Source of the DNA: Aurantimonas aggregata
Lineage (GTDB): Bacteria; Pseudomonadota; Alphaproteobacteria; Rhizobiales; Rhizobiaceae
Assembly: GCF_010500835.1 (NCBI RefSeq)
Contig: NZ_JAAAMJ010000014.1
Location: forward strand, 1 to 64,000
Direction: 5' to 3'
Length of the DNA stretch: 64,000 nucleotides
Shown here: positions 8,603 to 17,266 of the stretch, in pieces
Position numbering within the stretch: position 1 is the stretch's first letter
Layout: the number at the start of each line of letters is the position of its first letter
The notes under the pieces: model-generated
Databases searched by the model: none
Told to the model about the DNA's origin: nothing
The model's input: only the letters and a program-made list of their open reading frames with translations
Translations under genes and position numbers: made by a program

Positions 8603-9325
8603 ATGGCATCACTCACAGTCATGGACAGCAGTCTCAAGGCCGGCAGGGCCTATGAGGCAATCCACCGCGAGATCGTCTCGTGCCGGTTGTTTCCCGGTGC
8701 GATCATGAGCGAGCCCGATTTCATGGACCGGTTCGAGATCGGCAAGGCGACCTGCCGGATCGCGCTCCAGCGTCTGATCCACGACGGTCTCGTCACCTCG
8801 ATCCCGCGGCAGGGCTACCGGATCGCTCCGGTGACCCTCAAGGACATCGACGAGGTCTTCCAGCTCCGCCTGGCCATTGAGCCCTTTGCCGCGCGCGCCG
8901 CAGTCGGCCGGATAAAACGGTCGCAGCTGGAGCGGCTCGAGCGTGCCTGCCGGATAGAGACGTCTTCCGATGTGGGAAATCAGATCGACTTCTTCCTCGA
9001 GGCGAACCGCAGCTTCCACATGGCCATCGCGGTGGCGACCGGTAACGAACGGCTCTGCCGCACGCTCGGCAACCTGCTCGACGAGATGACGCGGCTGGTG
9101 GCGCTGGGCTTCGGCGTCCAGGGCGTGCGTCCGAACATCGAGAGCGACCATATCCAGATCATCGAGTATCTCGATGCCGGTGACGCCGACGGGGCCGAAC
9201 GCATTGCCCGGCAGCACGTCGAGGTCTTCCGGGAAATGACGATCCAAAAGGTGCTTGCCAGCCTTCGCGATACGCCCGAGCTGGCGCTCAGGAACCTTGC
9301 GACCAAACCCAAGCGCGTCTCGTGA
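8603..9325 (+). CDS. GntR family transcriptional regulator (FCD domain)
   Basis: 240 residues. The N-terminal winged helix-turn-helix (about residues 12-75) has the GntR hallmarks AYEAIHREIVSCRLFPG and ALQRLIHDGLVTSIPRQGYRI. The C-terminal FCD domain (about 85-215) has VFQLRLAIEPFAARAAV, the metal-ligand FHMAIAVATGN and HIQIIEYLDAGDADGA. Members sense small organic acids and usually repress neighbouring catabolic genes. It stands between the two divergent operons and probably controls both. A start at 8621 is also possible; the ATG at 8603 is preferred because it gives the usual short leader. The intergenic palindrome at 8461 is a likely target. Confidence 0.92.
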   Translation: MASLTVMDSSLKAGRAYEAIHREIVSCRLFPGAIMSEPDFMDRFEIGKATCRIALQRLIHDGLVTSIPRQGYRIAPVTLKDIDEVFQLRLAIEPFAARAAVGRIKRSQLERLERACRIETSSDVGNQIDFFLEANRSFHMAIAVATGNERLCRTLGNLLDEMTRLVALGFGVQGVRPNIESDHIQIIEYLDAGDADGAERIARQHVEVFREMTIQKVLASLRDTPELALRNLATKPKRVS

Positions 9326-9344
9326 CCAGCCTCATCGCGCAGCC

Positions 9345-10097
9345 ATGAGCGACGTTGTCATCCGCCTGCACGGCATCAGCAAATGGTTCAAGCGTCAGAG
9401 TGGCGGAGACCTGCACGTGTTGGCGGATGTCTGCATCGACGTGCCCCGGCATTCCAAGCTGGCGATCGTCGGGGCTTCGGGCAGCGGCAAGAGCACGCTT
9501 CTCAACATCATCGCCGGACTCGTCGAGCCGGACGGGGGCCGTGTGGTCTTCTGCGGCCAGCCCGTCGGCGAGCGCTCCCGCAGCCCGTCGATGACCTACA
9601 TGTTCCAGGATGACCGGCTGCTGCCGTGGCGGAGCGCTGCGCGGAACGTGCATTTCGGCCTCGAGTCACTGCCGCTTTCGAAGGCGGAGCGCGACCGCCG
9701 TGTCGCCGAAACGCTAGCGATGGTCAATCTCGGCGAATTCGCCGACACGTTTCCGCACGAACTGTCGGGCGGCATGCGGAGTCGGGTGGCGCTGGCGCGG
9801 AGCCTTGTCTCGCAGCCGTCGATCCTACTCATGGACGAGCCCTTCTCGAAGCTCGACCCGTCGATCCGCACGCAGATGCATGACGAAGTGATCCGCCTGT
9901 CGCAGCAACTCGGCATGACGGTGATCTTCGTCACCCACGATGTCGAGGAGGCGGTGGTGCTGGCCGAGAACGTCGTGGTGCTGTCGCCGCGGCCCGGCCG
10001 CGTCCATTCGATCGTGCCGATCACGCTTCCCTATCCCCGCGATCCCCTCTCGACCGAGATGAACGCGATGGTTCGCGACCTGCGCCGGGTGATATGA
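9345..10097 (+). CDS. ABC transporter ATPase (SsuB/TauB type)
   Basis: 250 residues from the ATG at 9345; the frame is open further upstream, but the sequence before this Met does not resemble the family. Walker A GASGSGKST, Q-loop YMFQDDRLLPW, signature LSGGMRSRV, Walker B ILLMDEP and the switch VTHDVEEA are all intact. It energises import through the adjacent permease and overlaps its start (ATGA). It is the intact counterpart of the broken ATPase at 4034-4821. Confidence 0.94.
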   Translation: MSDVVIRLHGISKWFKRQSGGDLHVLADVCIDVPRHSKLAIVGASGSGKSTLLNIIAGLVEPDGGRVVFCGQPVGERSRSPSMTYMFQDDRLLPWRSAARNVHFGLESLPLSKAERDRRVAETLAMVNLGEFADTFPHELSGGMRSRVALARSLVSQPSILLMDEPFSKLDPSIRTQMHDEVIRLSQQLGMTVIFVTHDVEEAVVLAENVVVLSPRPGRVHSIVPITLPYPRDPLSTEMNAMVRDLRRVI

Positions 10098-10927
10098 ACA
10101 TGAGTGATACCAGATCGGCAGATGTTGCGCTGGGGGAGAGATCCCTGTGGGCCGAGCGCACCCGCCGGATCGGCGGCAGCAACCTTGCGATGCGGCTCGC
10201 CTTCGTCGCGACGATCATCGTCCTCTGGTACATCGCTTCCCTCAACGTTCCCGCCTTTGTCGTTCCCTCGCCGATGCGCGTCTGGGAAACATGGCTACGG
10301 CTGATTGGCACGCCGACCTTCTGGCAGGATTTCGGCACGACGCTCGGGCGGGTCGCCATGGGCTTTCTGATTGCAGCTGTCGTGGGGGCACTGCTCGGCC
10401 TCATCATGGGGGTAAGCCGACGGATTGGCGAGTTCCTGGAACCTGCCGTCGTCATCATCAACACGGTCTCCTCGACCATCTGGGCGATATTCGCGCTGAT
10501 CTGGTTCGGACTGTCGGAGGCGACCACGATCTTCGTCGTCTTCATGACAGCCATGCCGCTCATCCTGACCAGTGTTTGGCAGGGAACGCGGCTTGTCAGC
10601 GCCGACTATGTCGAGCTGGCGCAGTCCTTCCGCATGTCGAGGCTGCAGATCCTCCGCAAGATCTACCTGCCGACGATCCTGCCGCAGTTCTTTGCCGGAT
10701 CGCGGCTGGCCTTCGGCTTCGGGGCGCGGGTGGTGCTCATCGCCGAGACACTCGGGGCTTCGAGCGGCATCGGCTACCGCCTCCGCCAAGCCGCCGATCT
10801 TGTCCAGACCGACCAAGTTTTCGCCTGGACGCTGACACTCGTCATTCTGATGCTGACGCTCGAATACGGCATCCTCAAACCCGCCGAGAATTACCTCTTC
10901 GCATGGAAGAAGGCCGTCCCGGTCTGA
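10094..10927 (+). CDS. ABC transporter permease (SsuC/TauC type)
   Basis: 277 residues with a hydrophobic helix near residues 35-55 and five or so more. The coupling loop DYVELAQSFRMSRLQILRKI carries the EAA-type motif. It is part of the nitrate/sulfonate/taurine-type importer made by 9345-11945, and it overlaps the ATPase stop by four bases. The substrate is unknown. Confidence 0.92.
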   Translation: MNMSDTRSADVALGERSLWAERTRRIGGSNLAMRLAFVATIIVLWYIASLNVPAFVVPSPMRVWETWLRLIGTPTFWQDFGTTLGRVAMGFLIAAVVGALLGLIMGVSRRIGEFLEPAVVIINTVSSTIWAIFALIWFGLSEATTIFVVFMTAMPLILTSVWQGTRLVSADYVELAQSFRMSRLQILRKIYLPTILPQFFAGSRLAFGFGARVVLIAETLGASSGIGYRLRQAADLVQTDQVFAWTLTLVILMLTLEYGILKPAENYLFAWKKAVPV

Positions 10928-10964
10928 CGCCGCGCGCTGTCCCCTAACGACAACGGAGCATCCC

Positions 10965-11945
10965 ATGAAAAACGGTATCTGCATGACCGCCTTCCTGACG
11001 CTTCTTCTTGGAGCGGCACTCCCGGCCAACGCCCAGACGGTGCGCATCGGCTACTGGAGCTCTGGTGTCAGCCTCGGCTTTGGCGGCTTCCTGAAGGCCG
11101 GCGAATTCCTGGAAAAGCAGGGGCTCGATGTCGAGTATCTGACCTTTCCCGACGTGAATGCCCCGACCAAGGCCATGGCCGCCGACGGGATCGACTTCGC
11201 CATCGGCGCCAGCGCCGGATCGGCGCTCAGCGTGACCGCCGACGGCCTGCCGATGAGCATCATCCTCGCGACCCAGGTCGCCGACCTGAAATTCGTCGTC
11301 CCCGCCGATTCGCCCATCCAGTCGATGGAAGAGCTCGCTGGAAAGAAGGTCGGCATGTCGCCTGCCGGCAGTGCTACGGCGGCCATTACCGCGGCGATCC
11401 TGCAGACCAATTACGGCATCGAAAGCGCCAGCTACGAAGCCGTCCCGGGCAATGACTCCCGCCTCGCGCAGTTCCTGATCCAGAAGGACATCGACGTCGC
11501 GGCCCTCCGGACGGTCAGCCTCGCCCTCGTGGCGGATGCGGGCTTCCGCGAGATCGGATCGTTCCGAGAGGAATGGAGCAAGATCACCGGCCAGCCCACC
11601 GCGCCGGTGCTGGGTGTCGGCCTGATCCGCAACGACTGGCTCGAGGAGAACCCGGATGGGGCGGCCAAGATCGTCGCCGGGATGCGCAACGCCTACGAGT
11701 ACGGCGCCGCGAACCGGGACGAGGTCGCGCAGGCGCTGATCACGGAGGCCAACATCAGCCAGGAGGATGCCGAAGCCTACGCCGCGCTCTGGGACGACAT
11801 CTACATGGTCAGCATGGAGCCGACCGATGTCGAGTCGCTCCGCACCGAGTTCGAGGTCTTCAAGGGTGTCGGCTCGGTCCAGGGGGAATTTGCCGAGGAC
11901 GCCGTGCGGACCGAGCCCTACGAAGCCTCCAAGGCCCTGAAGTAA
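10965..11945 (+). CDS. ABC transporter substrate-binding protein (SsuA/NMT1 type)
   Basis: 326 residues with a signal peptide (hydrophobic core TAFLTLLLGAALP, cleavage after ANA). The mature part has the NMT1-like start VRIGYWSSGVSLGFGGFLKAG, the MAADGIDFAIGASAG segment and LAGKKVGMSPAGSATAA. It lies 37 bases after the permease and is followed directly by the catabolic enzymes, so it probably captures the substrate of this pathway in the periplasm. Confidence 0.88.
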   Translation: MKNGICMTAFLTLLLGAALPANAQTVRIGYWSSGVSLGFGGFLKAGEFLEKQGLDVEYLTFPDVNAPTKAMAADGIDFAIGASAGSALSVTADGLPMSIILATQVADLKFVVPADSPIQSMEELAGKKVGMSPAGSATAAITAAILQTNYGIESASYEAVPGNDSRLAQFLIQKDIDVAALRTVSLALVADAGFREIGSFREEWSKITGQPTAPVLGVGLIRNDWLEENPDGAAKIVAGMRNAYEYGAANRDEVAQALITEANISQEDAEAYAALWDDIYMVSMEPTDVESLRTEFEVFKGVGSVQGEFAEDAVRTEPYEASKALK

Positions 11946-11969
11946 GTGACCAGCAAGGAAGGAAATACT

Positions 11970-12986
11970 TTGCCAAGCAAGATGAAAGCGCTCGTGCTCA
12001 GCGAGCATGGCGGCATCGAGAACCTCAAGGTCGTCGAGGACCATCCGGTCCCGACGGCAGAGGCCGACCATGTCGTGATACGCGTGCGCGCATCCTCATT
12101 CAACTATCATGACGTCTTCACCGTTCGCGGCATGCCGGGCATCAAGGTCCCGCTGCCGGTGGTGATCGGTCTCGACATGGCCGGCGAGGTCACCGAGATC
12201 GGTCCTGACGTCACCGGCTGGACGGTCGGCGACCGCGTCCTGGTCAACCCGCTCAACAAGGCCAAGGGCCTGATGGGCGAGATGCTCGACGGCGGCATGG
12301 CCGAATATTGTGCCGTCAGCGCCGACCAGCTGATCGCGATGCCGCCGGACGTCAGTTTCGTCGACGCGGCATCGCTGCCCGTCGCCTACGGGACGGCGCA
12401 CCGCATGCTGGTCACCCACGATACGGTCAAGCCCGGCGATCGCGTGCTGGTGCTCGGCGCCAGCGGCGGCGTCGGCACCGGTTGCCTGATGCTGGCGAAG
12501 CATCTCGGCGCCGAGGTCATCGCCTGCGCCGGCAGCGACGACAAGATGCAGCGCCTGAAGGAGCTCGGCGCCGATCACGTGGTCAACTACCGCGACACCG
12601 ACTTCTCCAAATGGGCGATCTCGACCTTCGGCAAGCCGCAGCGGCGTAGCTACGAGGGCGGCGTCGACGTGGTCGTCAACTTCACCGGCGGCGACACCTG
12701 GGTGCCATCGCTCCGCTGCCTGAAGCGCGGCGGCAGCGTGCTGGTCTGCGGCGCCACCGCCGGCTTCGATCCGAAGGAGGACCTTCGCTACATCTGGAGC
12801 TTCGAGCTGAAGATCATCGGCTCGAACAGCTTCTACTCGGACAACCTCGCAGCCCTCATGGACCTCATCCAGGACGGCAAGCTCAAACCGGTCATCGACA
12901 AGGTCCTGTCGCTCGAGGAAGCCGCCGAAGGGCTGCGTCTGATCGAGAACCGCGAAGTCATGGGCAAGATCGTCGTCACCCCGTGA
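11970..12986 (+). CDS. Medium-chain dehydrogenase/reductase, zinc-independent type
   Basis: 338 residues from a TTG at 11970. That start is chosen because AAGGAAGG lies 7 bases upstream and the product reads MPSKMKALVL; a GTG at 11946 and an ATG at 11982 are alternatives. The GroES-like domain comes first, then the Rossmann fold with GASGGVGTG (NAD(P)H-binding loop). The usual catalytic zinc ligands are missing: GLDMAGEV stands where GHE is found in alcohol dehydrogenases, and the four structural-zinc cysteines are absent. It is therefore more like quinone oxidoreductases or enoyl reductases. It probably reduces a double bond or carbonyl in the pathway. Confidence 0.87.
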   Translation: MPSKMKALVLSEHGGIENLKVVEDHPVPTAEADHVVIRVRASSFNYHDVFTVRGMPGIKVPLPVVIGLDMAGEVTEIGPDVTGWTVGDRVLVNPLNKAKGLMGEMLDGGMAEYCAVSADQLIAMPPDVSFVDAASLPVAYGTAHRMLVTHDTVKPGDRVLVLGASGGVGTGCLMLAKHLGAEVIACAGSDDKMQRLKELGADHVVNYRDTDFSKWAISTFGKPQRRSYEGGVDVVVNFTGGDTWVPSLRCLKRGGSVLVCGATAGFDPKEDLRYIWSFELKIIGSNSFYSDNLAALMDLIQDGKLKPVIDKVLSLEEAAEGLRLIENREVMGKIVVTP

Positions 12987-13014
12987 TGGGCGAATACCGG
13001 AAGGAAGACACACG

Positions 13015-13422
13015 ATGCTGAGCAAGGAAGACGTCGAGAAGCTGCTTCTCAAGGGGCCGTTCCACCAGTGGCTGGGGCTGCAGGTGGCCTCGGTCGGGGA
13101 GGGCGAGATCGAACTCACCGCACGGTGGCGGCCGGAATGGGTGGTGAACGCCGATGCCGGCTACACCCATGGCGGCATCCTCGCCACCCTGGTCGACCTG
13201 ACGGCCGACTGGGCGCTGGTGTCGCAGACCGGCAAGGGCGTGCCGACGGTCGACCTGCGCGTCGACTATCATCGCGCCGCCATGCAGGGCGACCTGCGCT
13301 GCGTCGGTAAGGTGATCAAGGCAGGCCGTACCGTCTCGGTCTGCGAGGCGCAGATCTTCGACGGCGACGGCAAGCTGCTCGCCAGCGGCCGCGGCGTCTA
13401 CATGACACCCGCGTCGAAGTAA
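13015..13422 (+). CDS. PaaI-type acyl-CoA thioesterase (hotdog fold)
   Basis: 135 residues, the usual size. The hotdog hallmark is clear: THGGILATLVDLTADWAL (central helix), then VDLRVDYHRAAMQGDLRCVGKVIKAGRTVSVCEAQI. PaaI-family enzymes hydrolyse aromatic or medium-chain acyl-CoA thioesters, often to rescue CoA from dead-end intermediates. It follows the reductase by 28 bases and shares an operon with the acyl-CoA ligase. Confidence 0.92.
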   Translation: MLSKEDVEKLLLKGPFHQWLGLQVASVGEGEIELTARWRPEWVVNADAGYTHGGILATLVDLTADWALVSQTGKGVPTVDLRVDYHRAAMQGDLRCVGKVIKAGRTVSVCEAQIFDGDGKLLASGRGVYMTPASK

Positions 13423-13432
13423 CGGGGCGCAG

Positions 13433-14206
13433 ATGGAAGCGCTCGATCACATCGTCATCAACACGGTCTTCGACATCGACGAGGCGGCGGCACTGTTCAC
13501 CGCGCTCGGCTTCCATCTGACACCGCTCGGGCGGCATTCGCTCGGATCGCTCAACCATCTGCTGCTCGTCCCCGGTGCCTATCTCGAGCTTGTCGGGGTG
13601 CCGGGGACAGGCAAACAGCGCGCCGATATCCTGGAGAGCCCGGGTGGTCTCAACGGTCTTGTGCTCCGCAGCACCGATATCGAGGCGACGTTTGCCCGCC
13701 TTCAGGCGCAAGGACTCGCGCCATCGCCGCCGATCGACTTCTCGCGTCCCGTCACGATCAACGACACGAGCGTCGAGGCGCGGTTTCGCACGGTGAAGCT
13801 GCCGTTCGCGGCAGGGCGGGTGTATTTCTGCCAGCACCTGACGCCCGACTATGTCTGGCGCCCGGAATGGCTGACGCATCCAAACGCATTTGCGGGGTTC
13901 GACCGACTTCGTATCGCCAGTCCCGCCCCCGATGCGGAGGCTGAGCGCTACGCATGGCTCTGCGGCAGCGAGGCCGAGACGATCGAAAGCGGTTATCGGA
14001 TCGCCATGACAGGCCTTGATCTGGAGGTCGTTCCCGGCGAGACGGCGCGCTTCGCCGAACTCGGGCTTCGCTTCGGCGACCTTGATGCACTCGCCGATCG
14101 GGCATCGCGCCTCGACGCCGTGACCTGGCGACCGGATGGCGGCGGTTCAGGGCTCCTGGAGATCCCCTCCCTTGATCTGCGGCTTGAATGCAGGAAAGCA
14201 GAATGA
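13433..14206 (+). CDS. VOC family protein (glyoxalase-like domain)
   Basis: 257 residues beginning ALDHIVINTV, the beta-strand start of vicinal-oxygen-chelate (glyoxalase/extradiol dioxygenase) folds, followed by FTALGFHLTP and NHLLLVPGAYLELVGV. The His of LDHIV and the Glu of YLELVG are in metal-ligand positions. The length and the long second half fit the Glyoxalase_3 subgroup, whose reactions are mostly unknown. It lies 11 bases after the thioesterase and overlaps the ligase start by four bases. It may isomerise or cleave a pathway intermediate, which is an inference from context. Confidence 0.8.
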   Translation: MEALDHIVINTVFDIDEAAALFTALGFHLTPLGRHSLGSLNHLLLVPGAYLELVGVPGTGKQRADILESPGGLNGLVLRSTDIEATFARLQAQGLAPSPPIDFSRPVTINDTSVEARFRTVKLPFAAGRVYFCQHLTPDYVWRPEWLTHPNAFAGFDRLRIASPAPDAEAERYAWLCGSEAETIESGYRIAMTGLDLEVVPGETARFAELGLRFGDLDALADRASRLDAVTWRPDGGGSGLLEIPSLDLRLECRKAE

Positions 14207-15711
14207 CAGCGTCCCGCAACCTCGGCAAAATAATCGTCACAGGCAGGGATGCGCGAAAGCCGATCTTCATCGGCCTCGACTTCGACCGCGTCGAGACTGT
14301 CCTGACGCGCCAGGACCTCGACGAGGCGGCAGACGCGTTCGCCCACGAGCTCGTCGGTCGCGGCATCCCGCGTGGCGCCCGGATCGGCGTCCTTGCGGCA
14401 AACCGTCCAGATTACATCGTCGTCCTGCTGGGAGCGATGCGCGCGGGGATTATCCCTGTCCCAATCAACTATCGTTTCCCGCCCGGCACCATCGCCCACA
14501 TTCTTGCCGACAGCGACGTTAAGCTCCTCATCTGCGACAGCGAGCGGCGCGCAGCGCTGCCTCCCGAAGCGGCAGACATCCCCCTGCTCTGCTTCGAGGA
14601 TGAAAATTGGGATCTTGTCCGGGGACGCTTCCAGCCCTTTGATGCCATCGAGCCGCGCCCGGACGAGGCGGCCCTGATCCTCTACACGTCCGGCTCGACC
14701 GGCCGCCCGAAAGGGGTGCGCCTGTCGCATGCCTCGCACCGCTGGGTCGCGGAAGTCCGGGTCGGCGAATACCACCTTGAAGAGGAGCGGGTCCTGATCG
14801 CGGCGCCGCTCTATCACATGAACGCCCTCGCCCTGTCGCTGCTCGTCTGCGCCAGCGGCTCGACCGCTGTGCTACTGCCGCAGTTCAAGTCGCAACTTTA
14901 TATCGAGGCGATTGAACGCTACGGCTGCACCTGGCTGACTGCGGTGCCGCCGATGATCGCGATGATGCTAAGCGAGAAGGAAGCGCTCTCAACTGCCGAT
15001 TTGACCAGCGTCCGAACGATCCGTATGGGCTCTGCCCCCGTCACGGGTCAGTTGATCGATCAGGTTCAGCACGTCTTGCCGAACGCACGGATCATCAACG
15101 CCTATGGAACAACCGAGGGAGGCCCGGTTGTTTTCGGTGCCCACCCAGATGGCCAACCGGCTCCGGAGGGGTCGGTCGGATACCCCCATCCGGAAGTCAC
15201 GGTGCGCCTTGCCGGGCCAGAAAGAGGCTTCGGCACGCTGCAAATGCGCAGTCCGGGTATGATGCTCGGCTACCATAACCGACCGGCCACTCCATCGCCT
15301 TTCACCGAAGATGGATATTACGACACCGGTGACGTGTTTCGCGCCGACGCCCAAGGCTTCTATTACTTCGTTGGTCGCTCCGACGACATGTTCGTCTCCG
15401 GCGGCGAGAACATATTTCCCGCCGAAGTGGAGGCGGTGCTCGATTCCTCACCGGACGTGCTGCAATCCTGCGTGGTGCCGGTCGAGGACGCCATCAAGGG
15501 CACGAAACCGGTGGCATTCGTCGTGCGCAAGCCAGGTTCGGCAATCAGTGAGGCGGCGCTCAAGGCTCATTTTCTCGAAAGGGCTCCGGCTTTCCAGCAT
15601 CCTCGCAGGATCTGGTTTGAGGAGAAACTCTTGCTCGCGCCGACCAACAAGATCGACCGCAACGCCCTGCGGCAGCTGGCAGAATCGCGGATCGCCGAGA
15701 CCCCATCATGA
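14203..15711 (+). CDS. AMP-dependent acyl-CoA synthetase/ligase
   Basis: 502 residues from the ATG at 14203 (ATGA overlap with the VOC gene; AGGAAAG upstream). An ATG at 14188 is also in frame. The AMP-binding P-loop [24 protein letters not shown] and the hinge [23 protein letters not shown] are intact, and the C-terminal catalytic Lys is in [13 protein letters not shown]. It would activate a carboxylic acid to its CoA thioester in the cytoplasm using ATP. The acid is unidentified, but in this operon it is likely the one handled by the UbiD-type decarboxylase or its product. Confidence 0.94.
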   Translation: MTASRNLGKIIVTGRDARKPIFIGLDFDRVETVLTRQDLDEAADAFAHELVGRGIPRGARIGVLAANRPDYIVVLLGAMRAGIIPVPINYRFPPGTIAHILADSDVKLLICDSERRAALPPEAADIPLLCFEDENWDLVRGRFQPFDAIEPRPDEAALILYTSGSTGRPKGVRLSHASHRWVAEVRVGEYHLEEERVLIAAPLYHMNALALSLLVCASGSTAVLLPQFKSQLYIEAIERYGCTWLTAVPPMIAMMLSEKEALSTADLTSVRTIRMGSAPVTGQLIDQVQHVLPNARIINAYGTTEGGPVVFGAHPDGQPAPEGSVGYPHPEVTVRLAGPERGFGTLQMRSPGMMLGYHNRPATPSPFTEDGYYDTGDVFRADAQGFYYFVGRSDDMFVSGGENIFPAEVEAVLDSSPDVLQSCVVPVEDAIKGTKPVAFVVRKPGSAISEAALKAHFLERAPAFQHPRRIWFEEKLLLAPTNKIDRNALRQLAESRIAETPS

Positions 15712-16874
15712 CAATCCACCGACCGAGCCAGCCGCATGCCTCGACCGATACGCTCCCCTTCGCCGATCTCTGCCTCGACTGCTCGGCGCTGCTGTCGGGC
15801 GCCGATCTCAAGGAGCAGGCCTGGACCAAGGAGGCAATCGCGCTGCTCACCGGCGACGGGCGACGCTCGGCCGACACCCATCTGGTCAAGCCGAATTTCC
15901 CCGGCCTTCCGGGCATCGACATCTACTTCAAGGACGAGTCGACGCATCCGACCGGCAGCCTGAAGCACCGGCTCGCCCGCTCGCTGTTTCTCTATGGCAT
16001 CTGCAACGGCGCCATCCGCCAGGGCACGACGCTGGTCGAGGCGTCGTCGGGCTCGACGGCGGTCAGCGAGGCCTATTTCGCGCAGTTCCTGAAGCTGCCG
16101 TTCATCGCCGTGATGCCTCGCTCGACAAGCCCGGAGAAGATCGCCGCGATCAAGCGCTTCGGCGGGCGCTGCGCCTTCGTCGAGCGCGCCGCCGAGATCT
16201 ATGACGAGGCGATCCGCATCGCCGCCGAGACCGGCGGCTACTATCTCGACCAGTTCACCTTCGCCGAGCGGGCGACCGACTGGCGCGGCAACAACAACAT
16301 CGCCGAGAGTATCTTCGACCAGATGCAGGGCGAGGTTCACGCCGCGCCGGCCTGGGTGGTGATGAGCGCCGGCACCGGCGGCACCTCGGCGACGATCGGC
16401 CGCTACATCCGCTACCGCGGCCTCGACACGCGGCTCTGTGTCGTCGATGTCGAGCACTCGGCGTTCTATGACGCGTATCGGACCGGCAATCGCGACGTCA
16501 CCTGCGCGACGGGATCGCGGATCGAGGGCATCGGTCGGCCTCGGGTCGAGCCGTCCTTCCTGCCGGCCGTCATCGACCACATGATCAAGGTGCCGGACGC
16601 CGCCTCGATCGCGGCGATGCATGTACTCTCAGAGCGCCTGTTCCGCCGCGTCGGCGGCTCGACCGGCACCAACTTCTTCGGCCTCTGCTGGATCGCCGCC
16701 TGCATGATGCGCGCCGGCGAGACGGGCTCGCTGGTCACGCTGATCTGCGACAGCGGCGACCGCTACGCCTCGACCTACTACGATCCGGACTGGCTGAAGG
16801 AGAACGGCATCGACCTCGATCCCTACCGCCGGCGCATCGAGGCCTTCATCGACCGCGGCGTCGACGGGCTCTAG
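15708..16874 (+). CDS. PLP-dependent cysteine synthase-like enzyme (Cds1-type)
   Basis: 388 residues. The fold-type II PLP core is visible: [10 protein letters not shown] carries the Schiff-base Lys, [14 protein letters not shown] is the substrate loop, and [13 protein letters not shown] is the phosphate-binding Gly-rich loop. This arrangement, with the long C-terminal segment ending in [13 protein letters not shown], resembles Cds1-type L-cysteine desulfhydrases rather than CysK. It overlaps the CoA ligase by four bases, which is an odd operon partner. Its stop codon falls in a CTAG shared with the convergent gene, so the two coding regions meet exactly at the edge of the mobile-element remnant. 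Confidence 0.86.
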   Translation: MTIHRPSQPHASTDTLPFADLCLDCSALLSGADLKEQAWTKEAIALLTGDGRRSADTHLVKPNFPGLPGIDIYFKDESTHPTGSLKHRLARSLFLYGICNGAIRQGTTLVEASSGSTAVSEAYFAQFLKLPFIAVMPRSTSPEKIAAIKRFGGRCAFVERAAEIYDEAIRIAAETGGYYLDQFTFAERATDWRGNNNIAESIFDQMQGEVHAAPAWVVMSAGTGGTSATIGRYIRYRGLDTRLCVVDVEHSAFYDAYRTGNRDVTCATGSRIEGIGRPRVEPSFLPAVIDHMIKVPDAASIAAMHVLSERLFRRVGGSTGTNFFGLCWIAACMMRAGETGSLVTLICDSGDRYASTYYDPDWLKENGIDLDPYRRRIEAFIDRGVDGL

Positions 16875-17266
16875 GCTTGACGAAAGATCTTTTCCTGCCT
16901 GTCCCACTCGAGAGGAAACGGCTGCATCAAACGGTCGAGGGTCACGGCAGCCGGCAGCCGCCCGTCGAGAATGGCCTGGATCAACGACGGCGACAGCAGC
17001 GTCAGCCGCAGGATGCGGCTGAGGTAGGATGGGTTGATCTTTTCCGCCGCAGCAAGCTCGGCCATCGAGGCGAACGTGCCGGCTTCCAGAAGTCCCTTCC
17101 AGCGGTGACCTCTAGCGATCGCCTTGATCATGCTGCTGTCGATCCTGGTGCGGCTGGTGGGAAGCCCGATCTCCCCGGTCGGCGCGATGACCAGCTTGCG
17201 ACCGCCTCGCTTGCGGATCGCCAGAGGGACGCGAACGGTGATGGTCGAGGGATCGACGCTGCTCAT
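16871..17266 (-). CDS. Small helix-turn-helix protein of recombinase module
   Basis: 131 residues. Residues about 65-95 ([21 protein letters not shown]) look like a ParB/KorB-like helix-turn-helix, and the N-terminal half is basic. Proteins of this type are commonly found directly downstream of large serine recombinases in alphaproteobacterial islands. Its start overlaps the recombinase stop by four bases. Its precise role is unknown; DNA binding during excision or regulation of the recombinase is plausible. Confidence 0.7.
   Translation of the reverse strand: MSSVDPSTITVRVPLAIRKRGGRKLVIAPTGEIGLPTSRTRIDSSMIKAIARGHRWKGLLEAGTFASMAELAAAEKINPSYLSRILRLTLLSPSLIQAILDGRLPAAVTLDRLMQPFPLEWDRQEKIFRQA

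Noticed and set aside
10944-12071. A 375-codon minus-strand gene over the binding-protein gene
   Set aside because: It is antisense to a binding protein with a clear signal peptide and fold; it has no recognisable motif.
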